NCBI RefSeq assembly: GCF_021109255.1
Contig: NZ_JAJODG010000002.1
DNA from: Merdimmobilis hominis
Lineage (GTDB): Bacteria > Bacillota > Clostridia > Oscillospirales > Ruminococcaceae
Strand: one strand, 5' to 3'
DNA: 64,000 nt
Position 1 is the first letter of the stretch. Every line of letters starts with the position of its first letter. Shown here in pieces: positions 32,780 through 41,206 of the stretch. Both the position numbers and the translations under genes were made by a program. The notes below the pieces were generated by a model that was not told where the DNA came from, ran no database searches, and was given only the letters and a program-made list of their open reading frames with translations.

Positions 32780-34480
32780 ATGAACTGCCTTTTGGTGGCG
32801 ATCAACGCCAAATATATTCACACAAGTTTGTCGGTGCGGTACCTGGCGGGGTATTCCAACCAAGTGAACCAGCAGAAGACTCAAATCGCCGAATTTACCA
32901 TCAACCACCGCCCAGAGCTGATTTTGGAGGAGCTGTTCCGCCAAAAACCGGATCTCCTGTGCTTTTCCACCTACTTGTGGAACGTGGACCTGGTGCTGGA
33001 GATCGCGGAGAATTTCAAGAAGGTTTCCCCCTCTACCACCATCGTGCTGGGCGGGCCGGAGGTCTCTTTTGACGCCAAAGAACTGTTGGAAGCCCATCCC
33101 TTTTTGGATGGGGTGCTGATGGGGGAAGGGGAGGCTTCCTTTGCTGATTTGGTCTCTAAATGGTCTCAGAATGCCGATTTTTCAAATGTAAAGGGATTTA
33201 CCTTTACAGATAAAAACGGGGTAAAATCCACCCCTCTGCCCCCGCTGTTTGACATGGATCTGCTCCCTTTCCCCTATGGGGAGGAGGAACTGTCCAGCGG
33301 GAAGATCCTCTATTACGAAAGCAGCCGGGGCTGCCCGTTCAACTGCCAGTACTGTCTCTCCTCCCTGGATAAAAAGGTCCGCTTCCGCCGGGTGGATCTG
33401 GTGTTAGGGGACCTTCAGCGGTTTTTGGATGCGAAGGTGAAGCAGGTCAAGTTCGTGGACCGCACCTTCAACTGTAAAAAAAGCCACGCTATGGCCATCT
33501 GGACCTATCTGGCCGCCCACGACAACGGGGTGACCAACTTCCACTTTGAGCTCTCCGCCGACCTGCTGGACGAGGAGATGCTGGACTTCCTGTCCACGGT
33601 GCGAAAGGGCCTCTTCCAATTTGAAATCGGCATCCAGTCCACCAACCCTAAGACTATTGCGGCCATCGACCGCAGGACGGATCTGCCAGAGCTTTTTTCC
33701 ATCATCCGGCGGATCAACGCTCCAGGCAATATCCACCAGCATTTGGATTTGATCGCCGGCCTCCCCTACGAAGGCCTGGAATCCTTTGAGCGCTCCTTTA
33801 ACGACGTGTATTTCCTGGCGCCCCAGCAGCTGCAATTGGGGTTTTTGAAGGTGCTTAAGGGCTCCGGGCTCCACCGGGACCGGAAAAAATACGGCCTTGT
33901 CTACCGGTCGAAAGCCCCCTATGAGATCCTGGAGACCCCTTGGCTTCCCTTTGCCGACGCCTTAAAATTAAAGGAGGTGGAGGAGATGGTGGAACTGTAC
34001 CTCAACTCCGGCCGGTTCTCCCATGTGCTGGAACAGCTGATGGAGGACTTTGATTCCCCCTTCCAGTTCTTCCTCCAACTGGGGGAATTCTACCATCAAA
34101 AGGGGTATCACCTAGCTGCCCATGGGCGGGAAGAGTACTACACCATCCTCAAGGAATTTTATGAAGAGGGAGGCCACCAGCTGGACGGCCAGCTCATCCA
34201 GCGCACCCGGCTGGACAACCTCTACCACGAGCGGCCCCGCAAATTGCCGGATTGGGCCAAACCGGACCTTGTGCAGCCCCGAAGGGAGGAGCTGATCGCC
34301 TTTTTCACCCCTCAGCGGGTGGCGCAGTACCTGCCAGGATATGAGGGGATGGATCCGAAGGAGATCCTCAAACAGGTCCATGTAGAGCGTTTTGCCCATC
34401 CTCAGCCGAGGACCCTGTTGTTCCGCTACGACCGGAGGGATCTGCTGGGCCGGGCCTTGGCGGTGGAAATCCCCTTATAA
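32780..34480 (+). CDS. B12-binding-domain radical SAM protein (DUF4080 type)
   Basis: This 566-residue protein has an N-terminal cobalamin-binding-like domain (residues 1 to about 140, with LCFSTYLWNVDLVLEIAENF and LGGPEVSFDAKE). A radical SAM domain follows whose cluster motif is SSRGCPFNCQYCLSS near residue 185, then FVDRTFNCKKSHAM. A C-terminal domain of about 170 residues resembles DUF4080. GGGAGGGTGG precedes the ATG; the long upstream extension is repeat sequence. The substrate is unknown. It appears to be a single-gene transcript ended by a strong terminator. Confidence 0.88.
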   Translation: MNCLLVAINAKYIHTSLSVRYLAGYSNQVNQQKTQIAEFTINHRPELILEELFRQKPDLLCFSTYLWNVDLVLEIAENFKKVSPSTTIVLGGPEVSFDAKELLEAHPFLDGVLMGEGEASFADLVSKWSQNADFSNVKGFTFTDKNGVKSTPLPPLFDMDLLPFPYGEEELSSGKILYYESSRGCPFNCQYCLSSLDKKVRFRRVDLVLGDLQRFLDAKVKQVKFVDRTFNCKKSHAMAIWTYLAAHDNGVTNFHFELSADLLDEEMLDFLSTVRKGLFQFEIGIQSTNPKTIAAIDRRTDLPELFSIIRRINAPGNIHQHLDLIAGLPYEGLESFERSFNDVYFLAPQQLQLGFLKVLKGSGLHRDRKKYGLVYRSKAPYEILETPWLPFADALKLKEVEEMVELYLNSGRFSHVLEQLMEDFDSPFQFFLQLGEFYHQKGYHLAAHGREEYYTILKEFYEEGGHQLDGQLIQRTRLDNLYHERPRKLPDWAKPDLVQPRREELIAFFTPQRVAQYLPGYEGMDPKEILKQVHVERFAHPQPRTLLFRYDRRDLLGRALAVEIPL

Positions 34481-34481
34481 A

Positions 34482-34517
34482 CAAAACTGCCCCCGGGGAG
34501 TCATCCCCGGGGGTTTT
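34482..34517 (+). terminator. rho-independent terminator after the radical SAM gene
   Basis: CCCCCGGGGA and TCCCCGGGGG pair around GTCA and are followed by TTTTG; AAAAC precedes the stem, so it may also act on the opposing merR-family gene. Confidence 0.85.
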
Positions 34518-34561
34518 GTGCTGCCCAATGAGCGGATATGTTTTGGGGTGGAAGAAAGCGG

Positions 34562-35449
34562 CTATTCCTCCAGCAGGGTTTTGGCCAAGTCGGGGGGGAG
34601 CTTCTCCAGAAGTTTTTGATTGGCTTCCTCCAACCGGCGGCTGTAGGCTTCATAGGCTGGGCTGAGCCGACGCATCTGTGGCAGAAAGACGTCGTAATAC
34701 CCACTGGATTTGCCAAATTCCCGGAAGAGGGCCATCCACTCCCCCATGGCAGACTGTTGGAATTCCTCGCTTTGCTTCCATTGGAGGTATTCCAGCACCG
34801 GTTTTTGGTTTTCCTCCCAAAAGGCATCAAAATCGGCCATAGTCTCCTCCATCCGCTGGGGTTGGGCGGCCAGTTCCCGGTCGCCGGCCTGGGTTTCCGC
34901 CTGCTCTAGCAGGGCTTGGCAGCCAGGGGTGAGGGGAGGGAACTCCACCCCATCCAAGAAGGTGAGGATCTGTTCATAGGCGTCCCGCTGTTCCGGGGTC
35001 TCGATGGGGGATTGGAGGAATCTTCCAAAGTGAATGCTGATATACCGGCCATAGTACCCAGGGAAGGCCCCCAGCAGCTTCTGCCGGATGGTCTGCTTCT
35101 GTTCCAGGAATTCCAGCTGCCGCTCCAGGGCTTCGGGGGATTCCCCATCCAAATACCGGTTCAGCAGCTCCAGCTGTTTTTTCTGGAGGGCGAGCCGGTC
35201 CTCTTGTCGCGCTTGTACCAACTTGGTTGCACCGGCATCCCCGGGGGAGGCCAGCAATAGGGCGATCTCCTGCACCGGCAGGCCCAAACGGCGCAAAAAG
35301 GCAATGGTTCCAAGGCGTCCGGCCTCCTCCTGGGTGAATTCCCGGTACCCGTTTTCCTGGGATGCCGGGGAGATCAACCCCTTTTCCTGGTAATAGGCCA
35401 CCGCTTTTTTGGTGAGCCCGGTTTTTTGGCAGATTTCATTGATTTTCAT
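34562..35449 (-). CDS. MerR-family transcriptional regulator
   Basis: The 295 residues begin with a MerR winged helix-turn-helix: MKINEICQKTGLTKKAVAYY, EKGLISPASQENGYREFT, then LRRLGLPVQEIALLL. A dimerisation helix and a ~200-residue C-terminal effector domain follow, without the cysteines of metal sensors. This resembles the drug- or ligand-sensing group. AGGAGGTG precedes the ATG and excludes the longer frame. Its own promoter has a 19-base spacer inside a perfect inverted repeat, the classic architecture for MerR-type activation, so autoregulation is likely. No obvious efflux target gene is adjacent. Confidence 0.88.
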   Translation of the reverse strand: MKINEICQKTGLTKKAVAYYQEKGLISPASQENGYREFTQEEAGRLGTIAFLRRLGLPVQEIALLLASPGDAGATKLVQARQEDRLALQKKQLELLNRYLDGESPEALERQLEFLEQKQTIRQKLLGAFPGYYGRYISIHFGRFLQSPIETPEQRDAYEQILTFLDGVEFPPLTPGCQALLEQAETQAGDRELAAQPQRMEETMADFDAFWEENQKPVLEYLQWKQSEEFQQSAMGEWMALFREFGKSSGYYDVFLPQMRRLSPAYEAYSRRLEEANQKLLEKLPPDLAKTLLEE

Positions 35450-35467
35450 GGGATACACCTCCTGGGT

Positions 35468-35501
35468 TTGATTGTAAGGGATGCCCCAAGGGAACAATCA
35501 A
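35468..35501 (-). promoter_or_regulatory. MerR-type promoter and operator
   Basis: On the minus strand TTGATT and TACAAT are 19 bases apart. The whole site is bounded by TTGATTGT and ACAATCAA, a perfect 8-base inverted repeat with an 18-base centre. Over-long spacers with an operator between the boxes are the hallmark of promoters activated by MerR proteins. Confidence 0.75.
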
Positions 35502-35573
35502 GGGGGAATTTTGCTGGGCTGAGAAAATTGCTGGGTAATTTTGGCGTTTTGTTTCCCTAAATCTATTTTTGTG

Positions 35574-35610
35574 CAAAAAGCGCGGACAGATTTTCTGTCC
35601 GCGCTTTTGT
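35574..35610 (-). terminator. terminator of the deoC operon (possibly bidirectional)
   Basis: AAAGCGCGGACAGA and TCTGTCCGCGCTTT form a nearly perfect stem with A/T runs on both sides. It lies about 45 bases after the deoC stop codon. Confidence 0.85.
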
Positions 35611-35655
35611 CCTTTTGGGGGTGAGCTGGCAAAAACATCCCATCGGATGGGACGC

Positions 35656-36312
35656 CTACTGCCGGGCGGCGTTTAGGATCTTGATGGCCGAACTGGTGCC
35701 CAGCCGGTCCGCCCCCAGGGAGAGGAATTTTTCCATATCCTCCACCGAGCGGATACCGCCGGCGGCTTTGATCTTCACACGGCCGCCTAGGCACTCCTGG
35801 AACAGCTTGACATCTTCAAAGGTGGCCCCGCCGGTGGAAAACCCGGTGGAGGTCTTGATAAAGTCGGCTCCGGAAGCCTCCACAATCTGGCACATCTTGC
35901 GCTTCTCGTCGTCGGTGAGCAGGCAGGTCTCGATAATGACCTTGAGGATGTGGCTGCCGCAGGCCTCCTTCACCGCCTTGATGTCCGAGAGGACCAGGTC
36001 GGTGTCCCCCGCTTTCAGGGCGCCGATGTTGATGACCATGTCGATCTCCGACGCGCCGTTTTCGATGGCTTCCTTGGCCTCAAAAACCTTGGCTGCGGTG
36101 GTGGTGGCCCCCAAGGGGAAGCCGACCACGGTGCAAACCGGGATACGGCCGGCCAGGTACTGGGCGGCGGCTTTTACATGGCCTGGGTTGATGCAGACCG
36201 AAGCGGTCTTGTAGGCGACGGCCTCGTCGCAGAGGGTTTTGATCTGCTCAAAGGTCGCCTCTGGCTTGAGCAGGGTGTGGTCTACTTTGGAGAGCAGGTA
36301 TTCTGTGGTCAT
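35656..36312 (-). CDS. deoC: deoxyribose-phosphate aldolase
   Basis: DeoC cleaves 2-deoxyribose 5-phosphate to glyceraldehyde 3-phosphate and acetaldehyde in deoxynucleoside catabolism. The 218 residues have DHTLLKPEAT near the start, VCTVVGFPLGATTTAAK, EIDMVINIGALKAGD, VIIETCLLTDDEK and the Schiff-base lysine motif ADFIKTSTGFSTGGAT, plus KAAGGIRS. GGAGG precedes the ATG. It lies 18 bases behind the helicase-loader gene, so it is the third gene of a dnaD-dnaI-deoC transcript, although no other nucleoside genes are near. Confidence 0.96.
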   Translation of the reverse strand: MTTEYLLSKVDHTLLKPEATFEQIKTLCDEAVAYKTASVCINPGHVKAAAQYLAGRIPVCTVVGFPLGATTTAAKVFEAKEAIENGASEIDMVINIGALKAGDTDLVLSDIKAVKEACGSHILKVIIETCLLTDDEKRKMCQIVEASGADFIKTSTGFSTGGATFEDVKLFQECLGGRVKIKAAGGIRSVEDMEKFLSLGADRLGTSSAIKILNAARQ

Positions 36313-36330
36313 GGGGTGAAACCTCCTTCA

Positions 36331-37299
36331 TTATCGGCTTTGTTGTTTTTTCAGCACCCGGATGTCGGTGCCGGCAAAGGGCAGGATTTTATATCCGCCA
36401 ATCAGCCGGGAAACCGTCCGCTCCGAGTAGCGGGCTTCGATGGTTTTCATATCCAGATTGGAGTTGATGATGGTGGGCCGCCCCTCGATCATCCGGGAAT
36501 TGATGATGTTGTAAATGGTGGCGCTGGTGAACTGGGTGGGGAATTCCGCCCCCAGGTCGTCCAAGATGAGAAGGTCGGCTTCCAGCACAAAGGAGAGGCT
36601 ATCCTTCTCATCCCCAGAGCGGGAGAATTTTTCATGTTCCAGCTGGGACATCAGGTTCTGCACCGGGATGTAAAAGACATCGAACCCTTGGTCGATTACC
36701 GCCCGGGCGATGGCCAGGGAGAGGTGGGTTTTCCCCAAGCCGGTGCCCCCCATCATAAGGAGACTCTCCGATTTTAAGGAGAACCCAGCGGCGTACTCCC
36801 GGCACAGGGAGAGGATTTCCCCCATCACCTTGCGGGGGCCAGGGGCGGGGTAGTAGTCCAGGGAGAAGTTTTCAAACTTGCAGTTGCCGATGTCTGAAAC
36901 CTCCCCCATGCGGGCATAGGCCAGCTGTTTTAAAAGGCTGCGCAGGCAGTCGCACATGTGGTTGTCACAGAAGCCGGTGTCGCCGCATTGGGCGCACTGG
37001 TAATTGACCTCCAGATAGTTGGCAGGGTAGCCGTTCTCCACCAGAAGGTCTGCCCGTTTGGCTTGGAGGGCCAGGTTCCCATCCCGCAGGGCAGCCAGTT
37101 TTTTCTCCAGGTTCTCCCCGGATAGAATCGCCCGGGAGACCTGGACGCTGGTGCGGGCCAGCTCCTGCTCAATGGCGATGACCTGGGGCAGCTTCTGGGC
37201 GATTTCCTCCCGGTGGGCGGAGGCGGCGCGCCTTGCGTCTGCCCGCCGCTGGGAGAGGATGGACAGGGCTTTGTCCATCAATTCTTTGGGGTATGCCAC
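36331..37299 (-). CDS. DnaI/DnaC-type replicative helicase loader ATPase
   Basis: This 322-residue AAA+ protein has a helical N-terminal half and a cysteine cluster, CAQCGDTGFCDNHMCDC, near residues 101-117, which probably binds zinc. An ATPase domain follows with Walker A GGTGLGKTHLS near residue 184 and Walker B LLILDDLGAE. In Firmicutes DnaI, such a zinc-containing N-domain contacts the helicase and the AAA+ domain loads it on DNA. The DnaD-domain gene lies directly upstream; DnaD and the loader act together in primosome assembly, which supports the assignment. Confidence 0.92.
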   Translation of the reverse strand: MAYPKELMDKALSILSQRRADARRAASAHREEIAQKLPQVIAIEQELARTSVQVSRAILSGENLEKKLAALRDGNLALQAKRADLLVENGYPANYLEVNYQCAQCGDTGFCDNHMCDCLRSLLKQLAYARMGEVSDIGNCKFENFSLDYYPAPGPRKVMGEILSLCREYAAGFSLKSESLLMMGGTGLGKTHLSLAIARAVIDQGFDVFYIPVQNLMSQLEHEKFSRSGDEKDSLSFVLEADLLILDDLGAEFPTQFTSATIYNIINSRMIEGRPTIINSNLDMKTIEARYSERTVSRLIGGYKILPFAGTDIRVLKKQQSR

Positions 37300-37313
37300 A
37301 CAAACACCTCCGG

Positions 37314-38342
37314 TTATTTGCTCAAATAGTCGCTGTAGATCATCTTTTCAATCTGGTCCAGGTCATAGGACGTGGACCGGCTGGGGGCGTGCTTAGGGGA
37401 ATCGGCAGGGGCCTGCTGGGGCCGTGATTCCTCTGATGCCTGCCGCGGAGTCTTGATGCCTTTTTTATACCAGCTTGACAATATGCTGTCAATATAGGGG
37501 AAGGAGAGCTTGCCGATCTTCTCCACTGTCCGCTCATAGGCCAGACGGATCATGGCGATGTCAAACCCGTAGTCATTGAACCAGGTGTTGATAAATTTCT
37601 CCTCCTTGGGGATCAGCGACCGCTCTCCGATGCCAAAGGCGGATCGGACCTGGTTTTCCTTGCTGTGCAGGTCGGTCAGTTTAAGGATGTGCTGCTCCGC
37701 CTTTTCGTGGGTATCGATGCCCAGATCCACCCAGGAGGCGGCGGTTTTTTCCACATACCGCATGTTGGCCCGGCCAATGGAGCAGCAATACTGGATGACC
37801 ATGAGAATAAAATCCGCGGCCAAACCATAATAAGAATATAGGGAGGCGATGGTTTCCATCTCCGCGGAGGTCAAAGGCTTGCCCATGATCTGCTGTGCCT
37901 CGTCGATCAGGCCGGAGAGGCGCTCGTCCCGCTTGATAATGGACAACACCTCCCGCCGGTCCAGTTTTTGTTTCGAGCCCACCCGGATGACCTTTTGCCG
38001 CTCCTCCTGGCTGCGGCCTTCCTGGGAGGGCTCTGCCGGAGTCGCTGTCTGGGAGGATGCCAAGGGAACTGGAGTTGGGGCCAACTGCCCCTCCAGAGGC
38101 GGCGCTTCCTGCGGGCTGAGAAGTCCGGCCTGCTCCCAGTAGGCGAGGGCGTCCCGCACATCCCCCTGGGACTGTCCCAGGCGGGTGGCGATCTCTTCCG
38201 CGGAAAGGGGGATCTGGGTGCGCAGCAGCAGGAGCAGCACCTTGAGGGCGAGGCCACTGGCAAGTTTTAGGTGCTTGTCCACCACACAGGTGGGGACAGC
38301 GAAAATTCCGCCCCAAGGGCCAAGGTCAATTTGATAATGCAC
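37314..38342 (-). CDS. dnaD: DnaD-domain replication protein
   Basis: This primosomal protein helps load the replicative helicase at origins or restart sites. The 342 residues have an N-terminal winged-helix region (about residues 15-80, with LSAEEIATRLGQSQGDVRDAL), a Pro/Gln-rich linker, then two DnaD/DnaB2-type modules (for example LTSAEMETIASLYSYYGLAA and YVEKTAASWVDLGI). It ends IYSDYLSK. The GTG start is chosen because AAGGAGG lies 8 bases before it. It heads the operon with the helicase loader. Confidence 0.9.
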   Translation of the reverse strand: MHYQIDLGPWGGIFAVPTCVVDKHLKLASGLALKVLLLLLRTQIPLSAEEIATRLGQSQGDVRDALAYWEQAGLLSPQEAPPLEGQLAPTPVPLASSQTATPAEPSQEGRSQEERQKVIRVGSKQKLDRREVLSIIKRDERLSGLIDEAQQIMGKPLTSAEMETIASLYSYYGLAADFILMVIQYCCSIGRANMRYVEKTAASWVDLGIDTHEKAEQHILKLTDLHSKENQVRSAFGIGERSLIPKEEKFINTWFNDYGFDIAMIRLAYERTVEKIGKLSFPYIDSILSSWYKKGIKTPRQASEESRPQQAPADSPKHAPSRSTSYDLDQIEKMIYSDYLSK

Positions 38343-38534
38343 GCCGATAGCCTCCTTGCTGTATTCGGTCAAACAAATGAATCCCTTTCTAGGGTGGGCC
38401 CGCCGGGGTCCAAGTTTTTCCTTGCAGCCTCCGGGAACACCTCTGTCTGGGGGGCCGCATCCGCGTTGCCTGCGATTCTGGCAACACAAAAATCCGCGCC
38501 AAGAATTACCTTGCAATCTTTCCTGGCGTGGCAT

Positions 38535-38632
38535 TTGCACAAACTGGAAAAAGCCGGGCTCCGCCTTGCGGCGGGAAGAGTTTTTTCACGAATAATTGCT
38601 CTGGGATTATTATAGCACAAACTGGGCCGGGA
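38535..38632 (-). repeat. hairpin repeat family 2, diverged copy 3
   Basis: On the minus strand CCCAGTTTGTGCTATAATAATCCCAGAGCAATTATTCG... matches the start of the other copies; a GCCGCAAGGCGG hairpin and CTTTTTCCAGTTTGTGCA follow. It lies within the 680-base gap between dnaD and the PHP gene. The rest of that gap shows no gene apart from the promoter at 38761-38790. Confidence 0.65.
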
Positions 38633-38760
38633 ATGTAGAGGATTTCCACCCGTGCTGCCCTACGTTAGGGAAAAAAGGAAAGGAGACAGGCAGGCCCTTG
38701 GCCACTGATTAGAAAATATTCCAATTTATGGATAGAAGCTGGGCGAACCACAAAAAACCA

Positions 38761-38790
38761 TTGAACAAAGGGGAAAAAGTGTTGTATAAT
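38761..38790 (+). promoter_or_regulatory. promoter upstream of the PHP gene
   Basis: TTGAAC and TATAAT are 18 bases apart. A second TATAAT near 38850 lacks a clear partner. The leader to the next start codon is over 200 bases, contains GC-rich inverted sequences and has no recognised riboswitch. Confidence 0.6.
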
Positions 38791-39023
38791 AAAACAATAG
38801 TTGCCGGTCCACACCCTGTCCCCCTGTGGACAAATGGGCCAGACAATGGTATAATTTTTGGGTACTTTGCACGGCATTGCCGCCGCAATCCAGCGGCGCC
38901 GGCCGGCCCTGAGACCGGGGTGGGGAAACCATCCGGCCTTGGGCGTAAAGTCCAAGAGGCCGCCCTCCCGCTGTCAAGACAGGATGGGGTGGCATCAATG
39001 ATCTGTTCAAAGGAGGTGCAGAA

Positions 39024-39860
39024 ATGATTGGAGACTTACACTGTCACACAAGACTGTCCGACGGGTCGATGAACATCGACGACGTGGTGTTCTACGCCAA
39101 ACGGGCAGGCTTAGATTTTCTAGCGATTACCGACCACGATACCATGGCGGGCTGTACCCGCGCGGCCATCGTTGGCAACCGGATGGGGATTGGAATTATT
39201 CCCGGTGTGGAATTTTCCTGTTTTGACCCGTCCCGGGGCCGGAAGGTTCACCTGCTGTGCTACCAGCCGGAGAAGCCAGACCGATTGGAAGGGATCTGTT
39301 CCCGGACGACCGAGGCGCGCAACCGGGCCGGCATGGAGATGATCCAAAAGGTGATGCGCTATTACCCTGTGGCACAAGACCATGTGGGGCGGTACTCCTC
39401 CGGGAGCAAAGCGGTGTACAAAGCCCATATTCTGCACGCCCTGATGGATTTGGGCTATACCGACCGCATTTACGGCGACCTGTTCCAGGAGCTATTCGGC
39501 AAAGGGGGAACCTGCCGCGTCCCTTTTGAATATCCTGACGTAGAGAAGGTTGCCGCCACCGTCAAAGACGCCGGGGGTCTCGCTGTTTTGGCCCATCCGG
39601 CCAGCTACGATTCCTTTGATCTGTTGGACGAACTGGGGGCGAAGAACCTCCTGGACGGGGTGGAGCTCTATTACCCCGGCACATCGCCGGAGGATTTTGA
39701 GCGGATTGCCGCCTGTGCCAGAAAGTATGGGCTGATCACCACTGGGGGGAGCGATTTCCACGGGTATTACCACCCGCAGCCCAATCCCATCGCCTCGGCC
39801 ATCACCGGGGAAGAGGCTTTGGGCCAGATTTTCCAGCGGAAAAAGAAATCCACAAAATAA
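39024..39860 (+). CDS. PHP-domain phosphoesterase
   Basis: This 278-residue metal-dependent phosphoesterase has all the PHP motifs: DLHCHTRLSDGS at the N-terminus, ITDHDTMAG near residue 33, PGVEFSC, LAHPASYDSFDLLD and TTGGSDFHGYYH near the end. The relatives act on nucleotides or RNA 5' ends (the YciV/RNase AM group), but a specific substrate cannot be assigned. AAAGGAGGTG precedes the ATG. The TSCPD gene follows after 22 bases. Confidence 0.9.
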   Translation: MIGDLHCHTRLSDGSMNIDDVVFYAKRAGLDFLAITDHDTMAGCTRAAIVGNRMGIGIIPGVEFSCFDPSRGRKVHLLCYQPEKPDRLEGICSRTTEARNRAGMEMIQKVMRYYPVAQDHVGRYSSGSKAVYKAHILHALMDLGYTDRIYGDLFQELFGKGGTCRVPFEYPDVEKVAATVKDAGGLAVLAHPASYDSFDLLDELGAKNLLDGVELYYPGTSPEDFERIAACARKYGLITTGGSDFHGYYHPQPNPIASAITGEEALGQIFQRKKKSTK

Positions 39861-39882
39861 CCGATTGGGAGAGTACGACTAC

Positions 39883-40137
39883 ATGACCTATCACTATCGC
39901 CCGCACGGGGTGTGTTCCAAAGAGATTATTGTTGATTTGAATGAACAAGGCATTATTGAACGGGTAGACTTTATCAACGGCTGTCCCGGCAATCTGATCG
40001 GCATCGGCAAATTGGTGCAGGGGCAGAAAGCCGAAGATGTGATCCACCTGCTGCGCGGGGTGACCTGCGGCAACAAGCGGACATCCTGCCCGGATCAGCT
40101 GACCTACGCGCTGGAAGAGGCACTGGCCAATTCCTGA
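39883..40137 (+). CDS. TSCPD-domain protein (TIGR03905 type)
   Basis: This 84-residue protein has the conserved HGVCSKEIIVDL start, NGCPGNLIGIGKLVQGQ and the terminal TCGNKRTSCPDQL, which gives the TSCPD domain its name. The domain also closes some ribonucleotide reductases, but the stand-alone family has no proven function. I use the ATG rather than an upstream TTG because GGGAGAG is placed for it. It sits in a three-gene run with the PHP protein and an unknown protein. Confidence 0.87.
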   Translation: MTYHYRPHGVCSKEIIVDLNEQGIIERVDFINGCPGNLIGIGKLVQGQKAEDVIHLLRGVTCGNKRTSCPDQLTYALEEALANS

Positions 40138-40177
40138 CGCTTCAAAGGCCGTGCCGCAAGGAAAGGAATGAGACAAA

Positions 40178-40768
40178 ATGAAAGAGGATAGCAAACGCTT
40201 CCTGTATTGGGAGGCCGAAGAGGATGACAGCGACATCAAAATAGCGGGCCAGGAGCCGATGCTGGAAGAGGATGCCGGGGATACCGCCGTTGCGGAGGAA
40301 TACCTTCGGGAGCGGGAGAACGGCAACATTGAGCGGGCCCGGCAGCTGGGGCGGACCCTGGCCACCGAGCTGTTCGGCAGCGACGAGGTTCTCAACCTGG
40401 GGTATGACCGCAGCGAATCCCCTTTGGTGCTGGCCCAGCGGCGCATCCTGTTTTCCTTTGTGGCGGGGCGGGCCATTGACGAGCTCACCCCCAATTCCAT
40501 CCTGGCGGACACGGCGGTCAGCGTATTTTACGATGTGATCAAGGAAAAACCGGTGGTCTATGGGGAGATCAACGACGCGGCGGCTATCTCCCTGTACATG
40601 CTCACCTCCCGTGCGCCGGGCCTGGACGCCTGTGCCGTGGGCCGGGTGTTTGCCAAGCTCTGCGGTCGGGAAGGGAGCCGCCTCTACGCCAAAATGGGGT
40701 CGGGGCTGTGCCTCTTTTACTACGACTGTATGAAACAGGCAATTGAGAAAACCGAGTTTGTCCAGTGA
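40178..40768 (+). CDS. conserved protein of unknown function
   Basis: I do not recognise this 196-residue protein. It is acidic at the N-terminus (WEAEEDDSD), then mainly helical with no transmembrane segment or signal peptide. It has a hydrophobic core around ALVLAQRRILFSFVAGR-like residues 85-100 and a C-terminal LYAKMGSGLCLFYYDCMKQA. It lies 40 bases behind the TSCPD gene with AAGGAAAGGA upstream and is probably the last gene of that run. Confidence 0.75.
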   Translation: MKEDSKRFLYWEAEEDDSDIKIAGQEPMLEEDAGDTAVAEEYLRERENGNIERARQLGRTLATELFGSDEVLNLGYDRSESPLVLAQRRILFSFVAGRAIDELTPNSILADTAVSVFYDVIKEKPVVYGEINDAAAISLYMLTSRAPGLDACAVGRVFAKLCGREGSRLYAKMGSGLCLFYYDCMKQAIEKTEFVQ

Positions 40769-40832
40769 TTCAACGTTCACAGCAGGCGGGGAACCCCCCG
40801 CCTGCTTCCTTTTGTTTGCATGGAGGGGGAAG

Positions 40833-40930
40833 TTGTGCTACAATAATCGCGAAGCGATTATTGGGAAGAAATCCCCTGTCAATTGCCACAGGTGGCGAAC
40901 TGTGGCATTCGAAGAATCGCTGTCAGGGCG
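40833..40930 (+). repeat. hairpin repeat family 2, copy 4
   Basis: TTGTGCTACAATAATCGC, the hairpin AATAATCGC-GAA-GCGATTATT, GAAGAAATCCC, a TTGCCACAGGTGGCGAACTGTGGCA hairpin and TTCGAAGAATCGC are shared with the other copies. The remainder of the 438-base gap up to the next gene shows only GC-rich inverted stretches and no gene. Confidence 0.78.
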
Positions 40931-41206
40931 AACCCCTTCCCGCTACCCAGTGGCGGCGCAGTTCTTTAGAAAAGCTTAGGGGAGAACCCCGGCCGGGCCC
41001 TCAGAGGGCACTGAGCCGCAGAGTGCAGGCGGGGCTTCCGCCGGAGAAGGGCCCCTTCCAGCGGGAAGCGGGGAAACGTTTAAACGAGGCTGTGGAAGCT
41101 GGAAGAGAATCATTTTAAGCGGATAGAAAGCTGGAAACCTGCGGATAGGGCGGCAGATTCCGGCACTGCGGCAACTCTGGCCGCCCGTAAAAGCGGAGGA
41201 ACACAT

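Noticed and set aside
38800..39010. Riboswitch or DnaA-box cluster in the leader of the PHP gene
   Set aside because: The GTGGACA-like and GC-rich inverted stretches do not match a DnaA box or any riboswitch consensus I know.
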